Positions 42,375 through 50,337 of a DNA stretch of 52,118 nt are shown here, in pieces. The notes under the pieces were generated by a model. The model was not told where the DNA came from and ran no database searches. It worked only from the letters and a program-made list of their open reading frames with translations. The position numbers and the translations under genes are program-made. The first letter of the stretch is position 1. Each line of letters starts with the position of its first letter. This DNA comes from Halobacteriales archaeon SW_8_68_21 (GTDB taxonomy: Archaea; Halobacteriota; Halobacteria; Halobacteriales; Haloferacaceae): the NCBI GenBank assembly GCA_003023405.1, contig PXST01000035.1:1-52118 (forward strand), written 5' to 3'.

Positions 42375-43725
42375 ATGACCGAGGCCGCGGACCGGATCTT
42401 CGTGAACGGGGAGGTACACACGCTCGCGGACCCAGAGGACGGCGGCGACGAGCCCCGCGAGGCCATCGCGGTGCGCGACGGTGAGATCGTTCGGACGGGG
42501 CCGACGCACGACGTGGAGCTGCTCGCGGGCGTCGACACCGAGGTGGTCGACCTCGGCGGACGCGTCCTCCTCCCCGGCTTCGTCGACGCGCACACCCACC
42601 TGACCACCGTCGGTCGCTACCTGGTCCACGCCAACCTCTCCGCCGCCGACTCGCCCGAGGCCGCCGTCGACCTGCTCGACGAGCGCGCGGCGGAAGTGAA
42701 AGACGAGGGGAACGGGGGAGAAAGCGCCGAAACCGGCGACTGGGTGCTCGGCTACGGCTACGACGAGTCGACGTGGGACGACTCGCGCTACCTCACCCGC
42801 GAGGACCTCGACCGCGTCTCAACGGAGCGCCCGGTTGCGGCGTTCCGCGAGGACATGCACGTCGCGGCGGTCAACAGCGTCGTCCTCGGCCGGTTCGCGG
42901 ACGCCCTCGCCGCCGCGCCCGACGAGACGATCCCGACCGACGACGACGACGCGCTCGATCGTCGAGGCCGCGCTCAACGGCTGCGCCGCCCGCGGGATCA
43001 CCGGGTTCCACGACATGGTCCGGGACTCGCACGCCCCCCGCGTCTACCGCGACCTCGACGCCGCCGGGGAGCTGACCGCCCGCGTCCGGATCAACTACTG
43101 GAGCGACCACGTCGACGCCCTCGGCGAGGTCGGTCTCGCCACGAACGCCGGGAGCGACATGGTCCGGGTCGGCGCGATCAAGTCGTACACGGACGGGAGC
43201 CTCGGCGGGCGGACCGCTCGCCTCTCGGAGCCGTACGCGGACGACCCCGAAGAGACCGGGCAGTGGGTCGTCGACCCCGAGGAGCTGCGCGAGACGGTGG
43301 CGGCGGCGACCGACGCGGGCTTCCAGTTCACCGCGCACGCCATCGGCGACGAGGCGATCGCGGCCGTGCTGGACGCCTACGCGGACACCTCGCGGACCGA
43401 CTCGGGAGAGGCCCGCCACCGGATCGAACACGTCGAGCTGGCCGACGACGAGGCGATCGAGCGGCTCGCGGACACCGGCGTCGTCGCCAGCGTCCAGCCG
43501 AACTTCCTGAAGTGGGCGGACGAGGGCGGTCTGTACGAGGACCGCCTCGGCGCGGAGCGCACCGCCGAGACGAACCGCTACCGCGAGATGCTCGACGCGG
43601 GCGTGCGCCTCGCGTTCGGCTCCGACGGGATGCCGATGGACCCGCTCGTCGGCGTCCACCACGCGGTCAACGCGCCCGCGGCGGGACAGCGACTCACGAT
43701 CACCGAGGCGCTGATGGTCGGAACG
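42375..43725 (+). pseudogene. Amidohydrolase (YtcJ-like), frameshifted and missing its C-terminus
   Basis: The first frame reads MTEAADRIFVNGEVHTLADP, with the metal motif FVDAHTHLTTVGRYLVHANL and WVLGYGYDESTWDDSRYLTR. It is lost near 42957, after DDDDALD, where an indel occurred. The adjacent frame continues with IVEAALNGCAARGITGFHDM, AIKSYTDGSLGGRTARLSEP, FQFTAHAIGDEAIAAVLDAY, GVVASVQPNFLKWADEGGLY and LAFGSDGMPMDPLVGVHHAV. These are signatures of the large YtcJ-like amidohydrolases. Near 43720, after TITEAL, the match ends and DNA antisense to an MBL gene fragment begins, so about 100 C-terminal residues are absent. It is not functional as read. Confidence 0.8.
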
Positions 43726-43820
43726 CGCGTCGTCGCGACCGAGTCGACCCACGCCGCGAGCACGTCCTCGTACCGGTCCAGCAGGTCGCCCGTCTCCGCG
43801 GCGCCGAAATGTGGGTAACA
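43722..43820 (-). pseudogene. Fragment of an MBL-fold metallo-hydrolase
   Basis: On the minus strand the segment reads CYPHFGAAETGDLLDRYEDV followed by LAAWVDSV. This looks like the region after the last strands of haloarchaeal metallo-beta-lactamase-fold hydrolases. No start, metal-binding HxHxDH or further domain is present. It abuts the truncated amidohydrolase tail to tail, marking a rearrangement breakpoint. Confidence 0.5.
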
Positions 43821-43910
43821 GACGATCGGTGAGTTTGGTGGTCAGTGAGTTCGATGGTCAGTGGGTTCGACGATCGGTGAGTTTGGTGGTCAGTGAGTTC
43901 GACAATCGTC
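43821..43910. repeat. 48-bp tandem repeat built from GGTCAGTGAGTTCGA units
   Basis: GACGATCGGTGAGTTTGGTG begins at 43821 and again at 43869, each followed by GTCAGTGAGTTCGA. Inside the first 48-bp copy the shorter GGTCAGTGRGTTCGA motif is itself repeated. It is lower in GC than its surroundings and lies directly after the MBL fragment. Confidence 0.8.
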
Positions 43911-43994
43911 GATTACGCTTATCGACTGTCAGCGAATGCCGCAATCGCTGCCAGAAAACAGTGATTATTAATTGTGTAGTTCTAACGCGGTAAC

Positions 43995-44246
43995 ATGACG
44001 GAGATTGCCATCGAGTACGCCACAGGAAATCGGCTCCGCTCCGAGGCGGAGACCGCCCGACGGCTCATCGACGCATACCTTGGGGACCATCCCGATGTCG
44101 ACCGCGTCACGCTCTCTCCCTCCAGCGAATCCGTGTTCTGCGTGAGCGTCGAAGGCGACCGCATCTGGTGTACCGACCCCCGGGAGTGGATCGACGCGAT
44201 GGAGGCGGTGACCGCCGCGCGGCGGCAGCTCTCTGAGTTGTCGTAG
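43995..44246 (+). CDS. SelW/Rdx-like small protein without the CxxC motif
   Basis: The 83-residue protein starts MTEIAIEYATGNRLRSEAET and continues ARRLIDAYLGDHPDVDRVTL and SVFCVSVEGDRIWCTDPREW. The strand-turn-helix-strand-strand order resembles Rdx/selenoprotein-W proteins, whose first strand normally runs into YC-x-x-C. Here that place reads YATGNRL, so the redox pair is absent. One cysteine remains in each of the later strands. The family resemblance is by eye and moderate; a HalOD-like output domain is an alternative. It may have lost redox function. Confidence 0.45.
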   Translation: MTEIAIEYATGNRLRSEAETARRLIDAYLGDHPDVDRVTLSPSSESVFCVSVEGDRIWCTDPREWIDAMEAVTAARRQLSELS

Positions 44247-44433
44247 GCCGATCGGTCAACGCGTCAGGAACGAGTCGCGTACGTGCGTTTCTCTTCGAGA
44301 AGTGGTCAATGTATGTGAAGTCGTTACCGCAGGAGAGTATGACTTATCCGTCAATTAGCGGGTAGCCCGTGTGAGATACAGAGAATAAACGTGATCACCA
44401 CTTTTGAATCAGTATCGCTTATCAAACAGTGTG

Positions 44434-44796
44434 ATGGGGACTCGGCGTCACCAGCTCTTGGCAATTGGGCTCGGTACGGGAGTGGGCGTCACGCTGTACT
44501 GGGTAGGGATTGACATCCTGCTCTCAAGCGCGATTGCGGTCGCACTCGCTGTGAGTGTCGTGTTTCTCTGTAGAATTAACCGTAAGTTTCCTGACCGACG
44601 AACCGGGGACGGGTGGCAGAACGGTCGGTGGATGACGATTCCGATGGTGGTAATCAACTTTGCTGCTCTTGTCGGTGTCCAGTTGGCACCCCTGCCCAAC
44701 GAGTACACCGCCGCGATTGCCTTCCTCATCATATTCGTCGGGCTCTCGGCTTACCTCGGCGGGTCACTTGCGGAGATGGAGCGAAGCCGAAGTTGA
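44434..44796 (+). CDS. Hypothetical membrane protein (about 120 aa)
   Basis: The ATG at 44434 opens MGTRRHQLLAIGLGTGVGVT. Hydrophobic helices occur at about 8-45, including WVGIDILLSSAIAVALAVSV, and at 68-115, including WMTIPMVVINFAALVGVQLA and AIAFLIIFVGLSAYLGGSLA. A TTG ten codons earlier is an alternative start. Codon use is less GC-biased than the neighbours, with more A/T third positions, suggesting recent acquisition. The family is not recognised. Confidence 0.55.
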   Translation: MGTRRHQLLAIGLGTGVGVTLYWVGIDILLSSAIAVALAVSVVFLCRINRKFPDRRTGDGWQNGRWMTIPMVVINFAALVGVQLAPLPNEYTAAIAFLIIFVGLSAYLGGSLAEMERSRS

Positions 44797-45022
44797 GATG
44801 AGTACGCGAAACACGCCGATTCTCAATGACGACTGACCGTGGTCGGTGTTGCCTCCATGTTAATACATTTACATTCTATATTTTACACACGATCTTGAAT
44901 ATATACCGGAATTGGTAGGAGGCTCAATGCTCAGTTCGCAGATTCATTCTACTGAGTGGTTCGGCTGGAACGTGGTGAAAGCAACACCGCAGAACCCCCG
45001 CAGCGATACCCGGGGTCGACGG
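44797..45022. other. AT-rich gap without a visible gene
   Basis: The segment 44855-44915 is strongly AT-rich (TTAATACATTTACATTCTAT, then TTTTACACACG and GAATATATACC) in an otherwise GC-rich window. It may hold promoters but faces no obvious downstream gene on the plus strand. I see no coding frame or structured RNA. Confidence 0.4.
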
Positions 45023-45850
45023 TCAGCGCGTCGCGGCCGCGTGCGAGTGCGCGAACTCCCGCAGCAGTTTCCCGGCCAGCCCCGCCGCCTGCCCGTCGTC
45101 GCGGTCGTTCACCTCGACGACGTCGAACCCGTCCGCGCGCGGTGCGACCGCCCGAACGAGGTCGCGAACCTCCCGCGGTTCGAGTCCGAACGGCTCCATC
45201 GTTCCGGTTCCGGGGGCGTAGGCCGGGTCGAGACCGTCGATGTCGACGGAGCAGTACACCGACTCGTCGGCGAAGGCGTCGCCGTCGAGCGCGCCGATCC
45301 ACTCGCGGGCGTCCTCGGGCGCGACGACCTCCACGTCGGCGTCGGCCGCGCGGTCCCACTCCGCCTCGGAGCCGGTCCGTGCGCCGACGATCACGGCACG
45401 GTCGACGTCGAGGTCGTCGAGCGCGCGTCTGGTGACACAGGCGTGGCTCCACGGGTTCCCGTCGTAGTCGCTCCGGAGGTCGAGGTGGGCGTCGCAGACG
45501 ACGAGCACGTCGGGGCTGACGGCGTCGACGCCCGCGTAGGTGACGGTGTGTTCGCCGCCGACGAGCAGGGGGACCGCGTCGTCGTAGACGACGCTCCGCA
45601 GTTCGGCGGCGAGGTGATCGAGGTACGCCGGCACGTCGTCCCACGGGCGCACGTCGCCCGCGTCGTGGACGCCCAGCGCGGAAAAGCGGCTGTCGGTGCG
45701 GCGGTCGTAGTCGTCGTACGTCTCGGCGAGTCGCCGGACCCGGTCCGGTCCGAACCGGGTGCCCGGCTGAAAAGTGGTCGTGGCGTCGAGTGGAGCGCCG
45801 ACGACCACGTACGAAGCAGCTTCGCGGTCCGCCGTCGCTCCAGGGAACAT
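45023..45850 (-). CDS. speB: Agmatinase (ureohydrolase family)
   Basis: The 275-residue protein has all binuclear manganese motifs of ureohydrolases: VGGEHTVTYAGVDAVSP, VVCDAHLDLRSDYDGNPWSH and SVYCSVDIDGLDPAYAPGTG with the following TMEPFG. It hydrolyses agmatine to putrescine and urea, or acts on an agmatine-modified intermediate. The gene begins six bases after the aIF5A stop, on the same strand. In haloarchaea such an agmatinase beside aIF5A has been linked to making (deoxy)hypusine through agmatine, so the two probably act together. No defects were seen. Confidence 0.93.
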   Translation of the reverse strand: MFPGATADREAASYVVVGAPLDATTTFQPGTRFGPDRVRRLAETYDDYDRRTDSRFSALGVHDAGDVRPWDDVPAYLDHLAAELRSVVYDDAVPLLVGGEHTVTYAGVDAVSPDVLVVCDAHLDLRSDYDGNPWSHACVTRRALDDLDVDRAVIVGARTGSEAEWDRAADADVEVVAPEDAREWIGALDGDAFADESVYCSVDIDGLDPAYAPGTGTMEPFGLEPREVRDLVRAVAPRADGFDVVEVNDRDDGQAAGLAGKLLREFAHSHAAATR

Positions 45851-45856
45851 ACCCGA

Positions 45857-46234
45857 TTACCCGAGTATCTTCCGTTGGCCCTCGTAGTCGAGGTACTCGA
45901 TGTTGTCGTCGGAGTCGAAGTCCTCGCCCTCGGGGATGCGCATCGTGAACGTGTCGTAGGTGTCTAAGTCCATCACCTGGACCTCGTCACCGCTGACGTT
46001 GACGACCTGTCCCTGCTTGCGCTGGATGATCGGGACCCACACCTTCGCGTCGACCGGCTGCGAGAGCGAGCGCTTCCTGTCGTCAAAGACGCCCTTGCCC
46101 TCGACGCGGGCCTTGGCGCTGCCGTGTTTCCCGGGTTTGGCGGTGCTGTAATGGTTGATCTTACAGGGCGCGTCGTCCATCATCACGTAGCTTCCCTCTT
46201 GGAGTTCGCGAACCTGCTTCTGCTCTCGCGGCAT
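45857..46234 (-). CDS. eif5A: Translation initiation factor aIF5A
   Basis: The 125-residue factor starts [20 protein letters not shown] and has the hypusination loop [20 protein letters not shown], with Lys36 as the modified residue, then the SH3-like first domain. The OB-fold second domain contains [20 protein letters not shown] and [15 protein letters not shown]. It relieves ribosome stalling and acts in peptide-bond formation. I chose the ATG at 46232-46234; the longer upstream frame is not conserved. It is the first gene of an operon with agmatinase, six bases downstream. Confidence 0.96.
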   Translation of the reverse strand: MPREQKQVRELQEGSYVMMDDAPCKINHYSTAKPGKHGSAKARVEGKGVFDDRKRSLSQPVDAKVWVPIIQRKQGQVVNVSGDEVQVMDLDTYDTFTMRIPEGEDFDSDDNIEYLDYEGQRKILG

Positions 46235-46417
46235 AGACGCTATTTCCGGAGGCGCGGGTATAAACGGTTTGGAACGCCGTCGCTCCGCGTGTTGAGACCG
46301 TCTGGCCGGACTCGACACTCCGGATCGACCGCCGGTTCGACGGGGGAGTCGCGGGGGCGGATCACGGCGAGCCCGATCGACGGAAACGCTCAGAACGGTT
46401 CCGTTTCGGTCGCCCGC

Positions 46418-46636
46418 GTGACCGACGCGCTCGGCGACGACCTCTCCGCCCCCACCGACGCGCCGCTTCGCGAGGGCGCGGACGTGCCCGCCGACGCCGG
46501 GCTCCACGAGGTCGTGATACATGACGACGGCGACCCCGGCGTCCCGCCCGTCGACTGGAGCGACTCGCTGGACTACGTGAACGGCGACAGCTCGGTCGCG
46601 GCGGTCGGCGCGGTGGGTGCCACCGCCGCGACGTAG
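46418..46636 (+). CDS. Possible small acidic protein or 3' remnant
   Basis: The frame around 46418 (GTG) reads [20 protein letters not shown], then [20 protein letters not shown] and ends GAVGATAAT at 46636. Amino-acid composition is haloarchaeal, but no start with convincing context is visible. The frame stays open upstream into sequence antisense to aIF5A. It may be a small gene or the end of a decayed one. No family is recognised. Confidence 0.3.
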   Translation: MTDALGDDLSAPTDAPLREGADVPADAGLHEVVIHDDGDPGVPPVDWSDSLDYVNGDSSVAAVGAVGATAAT

Positions 46637-46741
46637 CGATCGCTCCCGCGTAGCGACCGCAACGCGGATCAACCGCGACAGGATGGATATCCCGACGACC
46701 GTGGCGACGCAGCGCCGACTAAAATTCCGCTCAAAACCCGT

Positions 46742-47026
46742 CTACGGGTCGAGTTCGTCGACGTACTCCGCCGGTTCGTCCTCGTCGTCGGCGTTGCCGT
46801 CCGGCGGGACGAACTGCCCCGTGTAGAGGTAGCTGACGAGGAACATGACGATGAATCCGACGCCGACCGCCGCCGTCGTCCGGACGACGAACGGGATGTC
46901 GTTGAAGTACATGTAGCGGTCCGCGGCCGCCATGGCGACGAACGCGAGCACTAGTATCTTCTGCTCGTCGGTCGGGTCTCGCACGAGACCGACCACGTCG
47001 TCCTTAAGATCGCCGACCACCCCCAT
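46742..47026 (-). CDS. Small membrane protein (94 aa) coupled to the aminotransferase
   Basis: The product starts MGVVGDLKDDVVGLVRDPTD and has two helices (about 22-40, KILVLAFVAMAAADRYMYF, and 46-68, VVRTTAAVGVGFIVMFLVSY) with an acidic C-terminal tail. Its ATG overlaps the TGA of the aminotransferase, so it is probably translated from the same mRNA by coupling. The function is unknown. Confidence 0.7.
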   Translation of the reverse strand: MGVVGDLKDDVVGLVRDPTDEQKILVLAFVAMAAADRYMYFNDIPFVVRTTAAVGVGFIVMFLVSYLYTGQFVPPDGNADDEDEPAEYVDELDP

Positions 47027-48177
47027 CAGTCGTCACCCCCGCTCCGGGTCGCCGCGTCGCCCTCGACGGACGCGCCGCCGGACGCTTCGATCACGCGGCT
47101 CACCCGGTCGAGACCCTCCTCCAGTTCGTCCGTCGGAAGGCCGAAGCCGATCCGGAACCGGTCCGGGAAGCCGAACAGGTGCCCCGGCGCGAGGACGACG
47201 CTCGCCTCCTCGACGACTGCCCGACAGAACGATTCGGCGTCGTCGAAGCTGTCGGGGACCGTCACGAACGCGTTGACGCCGACGGGGTCGAGCCAGTCGA
47301 GGTCGTGTTCGGCGACCCAGTCCGCGACGCGGCCGCGGTGGTCGGCGGCCAGCGCGCGGTTCTCCGAGAGGATGTCGTCCTCCTGTCCGCCCAGCGCCTG
47401 CTTCGCGATGTGCTGCCCGAAGAGGCTCGGCGAGATGGTGGTGTAGTCCTTCCAGCGCCACGCGCGTTTCACGACCGGTTCGGGACCGGCGACCCACCCG
47501 AACCGGAGACCGGCGAGCCCGTACGCCTTCGTGAGGCTGGTCGTCGAGATCCCGTGCGCGCCGTAGCTCGCGACCGGCGGCTGCGGCTCCGCGGCGAGCA
47601 GGCGGTACACCTCGTCACAGAGCAGGTAGGCGTCGCGCTCGACGGCGACATCGTAGACCGCACGCATCGCGGCCTCGTCGTGGTATTGCCCGGTGGGGTT
47701 GTTCGGGTTGTTGACGACGATCACAGCGGTGTCGTCGCGGGCCGCGTCGGCGACCGCCTCGGAGTCCAGCTCCCACTCGGGCGGCTCCAACTCCACGCGA
47801 GTCACGTCCCCGAACGCGTCCGGAACGGCGTGGAGCGCCTGATACGTCGGCGTGACGACGACGGCGTGGGTGCCGGAACCGGTCCCTTCTTCGCAGAGGC
47901 CCGACTCGTCGCCGAGCAGCGAGAGGAACGTCAGGAAGTTCGCCTCCTGCGTGCCGCAGGTGAAGAGCACCTCGTCGGCGGACCGGTCGTATCGGTCCCC
48001 GACCGACGCCCGGAACTCTGGGTCGCCGTTCGTCGGGATGACGTAGCCGAGCTTCCCCGGGTTGAGGTCGAACCGGCCCGCGTCGAGCGACCGGATGCCG
48101 CTTTCCGCTAGCATGATGTCGGCCTCGTGTTCGTACTCCGCGAACCAGCGTTCGAGGCCGAACGGGTCGATGTACAT
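47026..48177 (-). CDS. PLP-dependent aminotransferase, class I/II
   Basis: The 383-residue protein is a fold-type I aminotransferase. FTCGTQEANFLTFLSLLGDE opens the PLP-phosphate site, VVVNNPNNPTGQYHDEAAMR contains the conserved Asn-Pro, LLCDEVYRLLA supplies the Asp, and TTSLTKAYGLAGLRFGWVAG carries the Schiff-base Lys. RFRIGFGLPTDELEEGL includes the carboxylate-binding Arg. Substrate specificity cannot be told. It is the first gene of a coupled pair with the small membrane protein. Confidence 0.92.
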   Translation of the reverse strand: MYIDPFGLERWFAEYEHEADIMLAESGIRSLDAGRFDLNPGKLGYVIPTNGDPEFRASVGDRYDRSADEVLFTCGTQEANFLTFLSLLGDESGLCEEGTGSGTHAVVVTPTYQALHAVPDAFGDVTRVELEPPEWELDSEAVADAARDDTAVIVVNNPNNPTGQYHDEAAMRAVYDVAVERDAYLLCDEVYRLLAAEPQPPVASYGAHGISTTSLTKAYGLAGLRFGWVAGPEPVVKRAWRWKDYTTISPSLFGQHIAKQALGGQEDDILSENRALAADHRGRVADWVAEHDLDWLDPVGVNAFVTVPDSFDDAESFCRAVVEEASVVLAPGHLFGFPDRFRIGFGLPTDELEEGLDRVSRVIEASGGASVEGDAATRSGGDD

Positions 48178-48454
48178 ACCGTCGTTCGGGCGGCCGCGAG
48201 GTTAGGTGCTGCGGTCCCTCACGACGGCCCCGGAGCCGAACGCCATCCCTCGCGACGGTCCGGCGGTCGGTGCCACCGGCACGGCTTTCCCACGCCCGAC
48301 CCTCCGTCCGGTATCTGATGTCCTCGACGGATCCCCCTACCGCTGTCGGCGACGCCCCGGCCCTCACGGCGCGACGGCTCGACGGTCTCGGCGAGCGCGT
48401 GTCGCGTCGCTGAGCGGCGGTCGGTCGTCGCGAAAAGAACCGAACGGAGCGGGC
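48178..48454. other. Intergenic region, nothing convincing seen
   Basis: The 277-base gap between the aminotransferase start and the broken reductase stop has GC-rich open frames on both strands but none with protein-like composition. No strong TATA box or hairpin stands out. Confidence 0.3.
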
Positions 48455-48926
48455 TTACGCGCCGTCGTCGATCAGGTCACCGAACACGGAGGCAGCGGTG
48501 TCCGGGATGTCGAAGTCGTGGTAGTGTTCGCCCTTCTCGTTCGAGAGGATGTCGAGCGCGGCCGCGGCACCGTCGCCCGCCGAGATGACCGCCTGCCACT
48601 CCTCGGCGCGGGCCATCGCGCCGGTCGCGTAGACGCCGTCGACACTTGTCTCCGTCGAGAGGTCGACGCTGACGGTGTCGTCGTCGTCGAACTCGCAACT
48701 GAGCGACTCGGCGAGGTCGCGGTTCGCGCCCGTCGCGAGGACGACGTATTCGGCGTCGTACTCCCCCTCCTCGGTCGTCATCGTGAAGCCGTCGCCGGCG
48801 GCCTCGACCTCGGTGACCGCCTCGCCCTGATGGCGGTCGACGCCGAAGTCGTCGACCTGCTGGCGGGCGGGCATCATGAACTCGCTGCTGCTGACCGAGC
48901 CGACGCCGAGGTAGTTGAACAGGTGG

Positions 48927-49240
48927 TACTAGACTACCTAACCCTTCAAGATTAGTGTGTTCAGTGTTATCTTATGATATGGCCCGAGAAGTAACCCATG
49001 AAGAGAAAGGCCCTGAACCAATCGATAAAGAAACCTTAGACGAACAAGGCGGAACTGCTTTTATTTGTCGTTGTGGTCTTTCGGATAACCAACCATTTTG
49101 CGACGGATCACATAATCAAACATCGGATGAAAAAGAGGAAGAATTATACAAATACGACGGGGAAGATAGGAAAGAAATTGAAGAGATAGTTTACAAGGAT
49201 TAGGAGAAGGTTAGCTTTTCTAACGTCAACCGGGACAAAA
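48927..49240 (+). mobile_element. 314-bp low-GC insertion carrying one gene, 4-bp flanking repeat
   Basis: GTGG occurs at 48923-48926 and again at 49241-49244. Removing one copy and the 314 bases between restores the reductase reading frame through HKAHLFNYLG. The insert is far lower in GC than the host and holds one CDGSH gene with a short leader and trailer. It has no transposase and no clear terminal inverted repeats. Subterminal CTAACCCTTC (near 48939) and its imperfect complement GAAGGTTAG (near 49206) face each other, and GTTAG-CTTTT-CTAAC forms a small hairpin. Confidence 0.7.
48979..49203 (+). CDS. CDGSH iron-sulfur domain protein
   Basis: The 74-residue protein starts MAREVTHEEKGPEPIDKETL and has the CDGSH [2Fe-2S] motif CRCGLSDNQPFCDGSH (3Cys-1His ligation), with an acidic-lysine tail DEKEEELYKYDGEDRKEIEE. 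Such proteins carry labile iron-sulfur clusters for redox or cluster transfer. Codon use is AT-rich (AAA, GAA, TTA, ATA common), unlike every neighbour. That suggests a recent origin from a lower-GC halophile such as a Haloquadratum or nanohaloarchaeal relative, which is inference. I chose the ATG at 48979 over the GTG eight codons earlier. It lies inside the disrupted reductase, antisense to it. Confidence 0.92.
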   Translation: MAREVTHEEKGPEPIDKETLDEQGGTAFICRCGLSDNQPFCDGSHNQTSDEKEEELYKYDGEDRKEIEEIVYKD

Positions 49241-49455
49241 GTGGGCCTTGTGTATCCACGTTCCGTCCGTGTCGAAGAGGACCGCGTCGAGTCCGTTCTT
49301 GCTCGCGAACAGTCCGGCGCTCAGTCCGGCGGGTCAACCGCCGACGATTGCGACGCTCGCCATGGTCGCTGTATCGCGCCGTCCGGAAATAAGAGTTGAC
49401 GGTAGCAGGGATAGACGGAAGCAACGCGCCCGACGGCAGCCGTGAGACGACGCCC

Positions 49456-50337
49456 CTACTCCCCGAAGTTCGCGAGTGAGCCGGCGGGATCGTCGTCGCG
49501 GTCGTCGCTCTCGTCGTCGTCGCTTTCGCCCCCGTTCCCGTCGCAGTCCTCGTCTTCGTCCACCTCTCCGGTCGTCGGGTCGTGCCAGGGGGTCTCGGAG
49601 TCGACGGGGTCTACGGCGCGCTGTAAGTCGCTTTCGTCGTACTCGACCTCCCCGTCGAGCAGCATCGCGAGGCGCTGCCAGCGCGCGCTCTGCTCGTCTT
49701 CGCCCTCCGGACCGACGCGCGCGCCGTGGGTCTTGAAGAACCTCGTGTCGCGGTCCAGTCTCGATCCCTCACCGGTGTGGCCGTCGAAGACGGCGTCGAA
49801 CCGACCTTCCGGTTCGAGGTCGCCGACGGGGAAGTCGTGGGCCGGCTCCTCGCCGCGCTCGCGGGCGTCGGCCCTGACCTCGGCGACGACAGAGAAGTAG
49901 GCGTCGGCGTTCGACGCCTCGCGGGTCGAGCGCGCGCGGGCGGCCGCCAGCGCGGCGTGGATCGCACAGAGGCGGCCCTTCCACTCTGCGGGGTCCCAGC
50001 GCTCGGTGGCGAGCTCCTCGTAGCGTTCGATCGCCAGCGCCACGTCGCTGCCCGCCCGGAGGTCCTCGACGACGTAGAGGTTCAGGCGGTCCCAGAGGTT
50101 CCACGCGTAGCCGGAGCGGGCCAGCTCCCACGCCGCCCACGCCGCGACCTCTTCGTCGGAGCGGCGGACCGCCTTCTGGAGGGTACTTGAGACGACGTAG
50201 CGGCTGTAGCCGCCGTCGGTCTCGTTGGCCTCCTTTGCCTCGCCGAAGTCGTTCTCGCCCGTCGCGTCCGGCGTCCGATCGGTTTCGAGGCTCCCGTCCG
50301 ACCCGAACGTCGCCTGTCTGTCGTCGCCGTCGGCCAT
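49456..50337 (-). CDS. Stand-alone RarA/MgsA C-terminal-like protein
   Basis: The 293-residue protein has an acidic head (1-42) and then SRYVVSSTLQKAVRRSDEEV, AWAAWELARSGYAWNLWDRL and NLYVVEDLRAGSDVALAIER. This echoes the helical C-terminal part of RarA/MgsA/WRNIP1 clamp-loader-like ATPases (the K-x-x-R-x-S-D, E-D-I-G pattern). FPVGDLEPEGRFDAVFDGHT and RFFKTHGARVGPE echo that family's distal HT-x-x-G segment. No AAA+ ATPase domain precedes it. RarA proteins act at stalled replication forks; the role of this lone domain is unknown. The C-terminal 50 residues are acidic and disordered. Confidence 0.6.
   Translation of the reverse strand: MADGDDRQATFGSDGSLETDRTPDATGENDFGEAKEANETDGGYSRYVVSSTLQKAVRRSDEEVAAWAAWELARSGYAWNLWDRLNLYVVEDLRAGSDVALAIERYEELATERWDPAEWKGRLCAIHAALAAARARSTREASNADAYFSVVAEVRADARERGEEPAHDFPVGDLEPEGRFDAVFDGHTGEGSRLDRDTRFFKTHGARVGPEGEDEQSARWQRLAMLLDGEVEYDESDLQRAVDPVDSETPWHDPTTGEVDEDEDCDGNGGESDDDESDDRDDDPAGSLANFGE

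Larger units (their letters stand above)
48455..49363 (-). pseudogene. FAD/NAD(P)-dependent reductase (thioredoxin-reductase-like), disrupted
   Basis: The gene starts at ATG 49361-49363: MASVAIVGG, then TGA where GGGPAGLSAGLFASKNG is expected, and DAVLFDTDGTWIHKAH. It is cut by a 314-bp insertion and resumes HLFNYLGVGSVSSSEFMMPA, VLATGANRDLAESL, DGVYATGAMARAEEWQAVIS and GDGAAAALDIL. It resembles small haloarchaeal thioredoxin-reductase-type flavoproteins. Both the stop codon in the FAD glycine motif and the insertion inactivate it. The downstream part is an open frame of 140 codons with an internal ATG and might be translated alone, but without the FAD-binding start. Confidence 0.85.
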
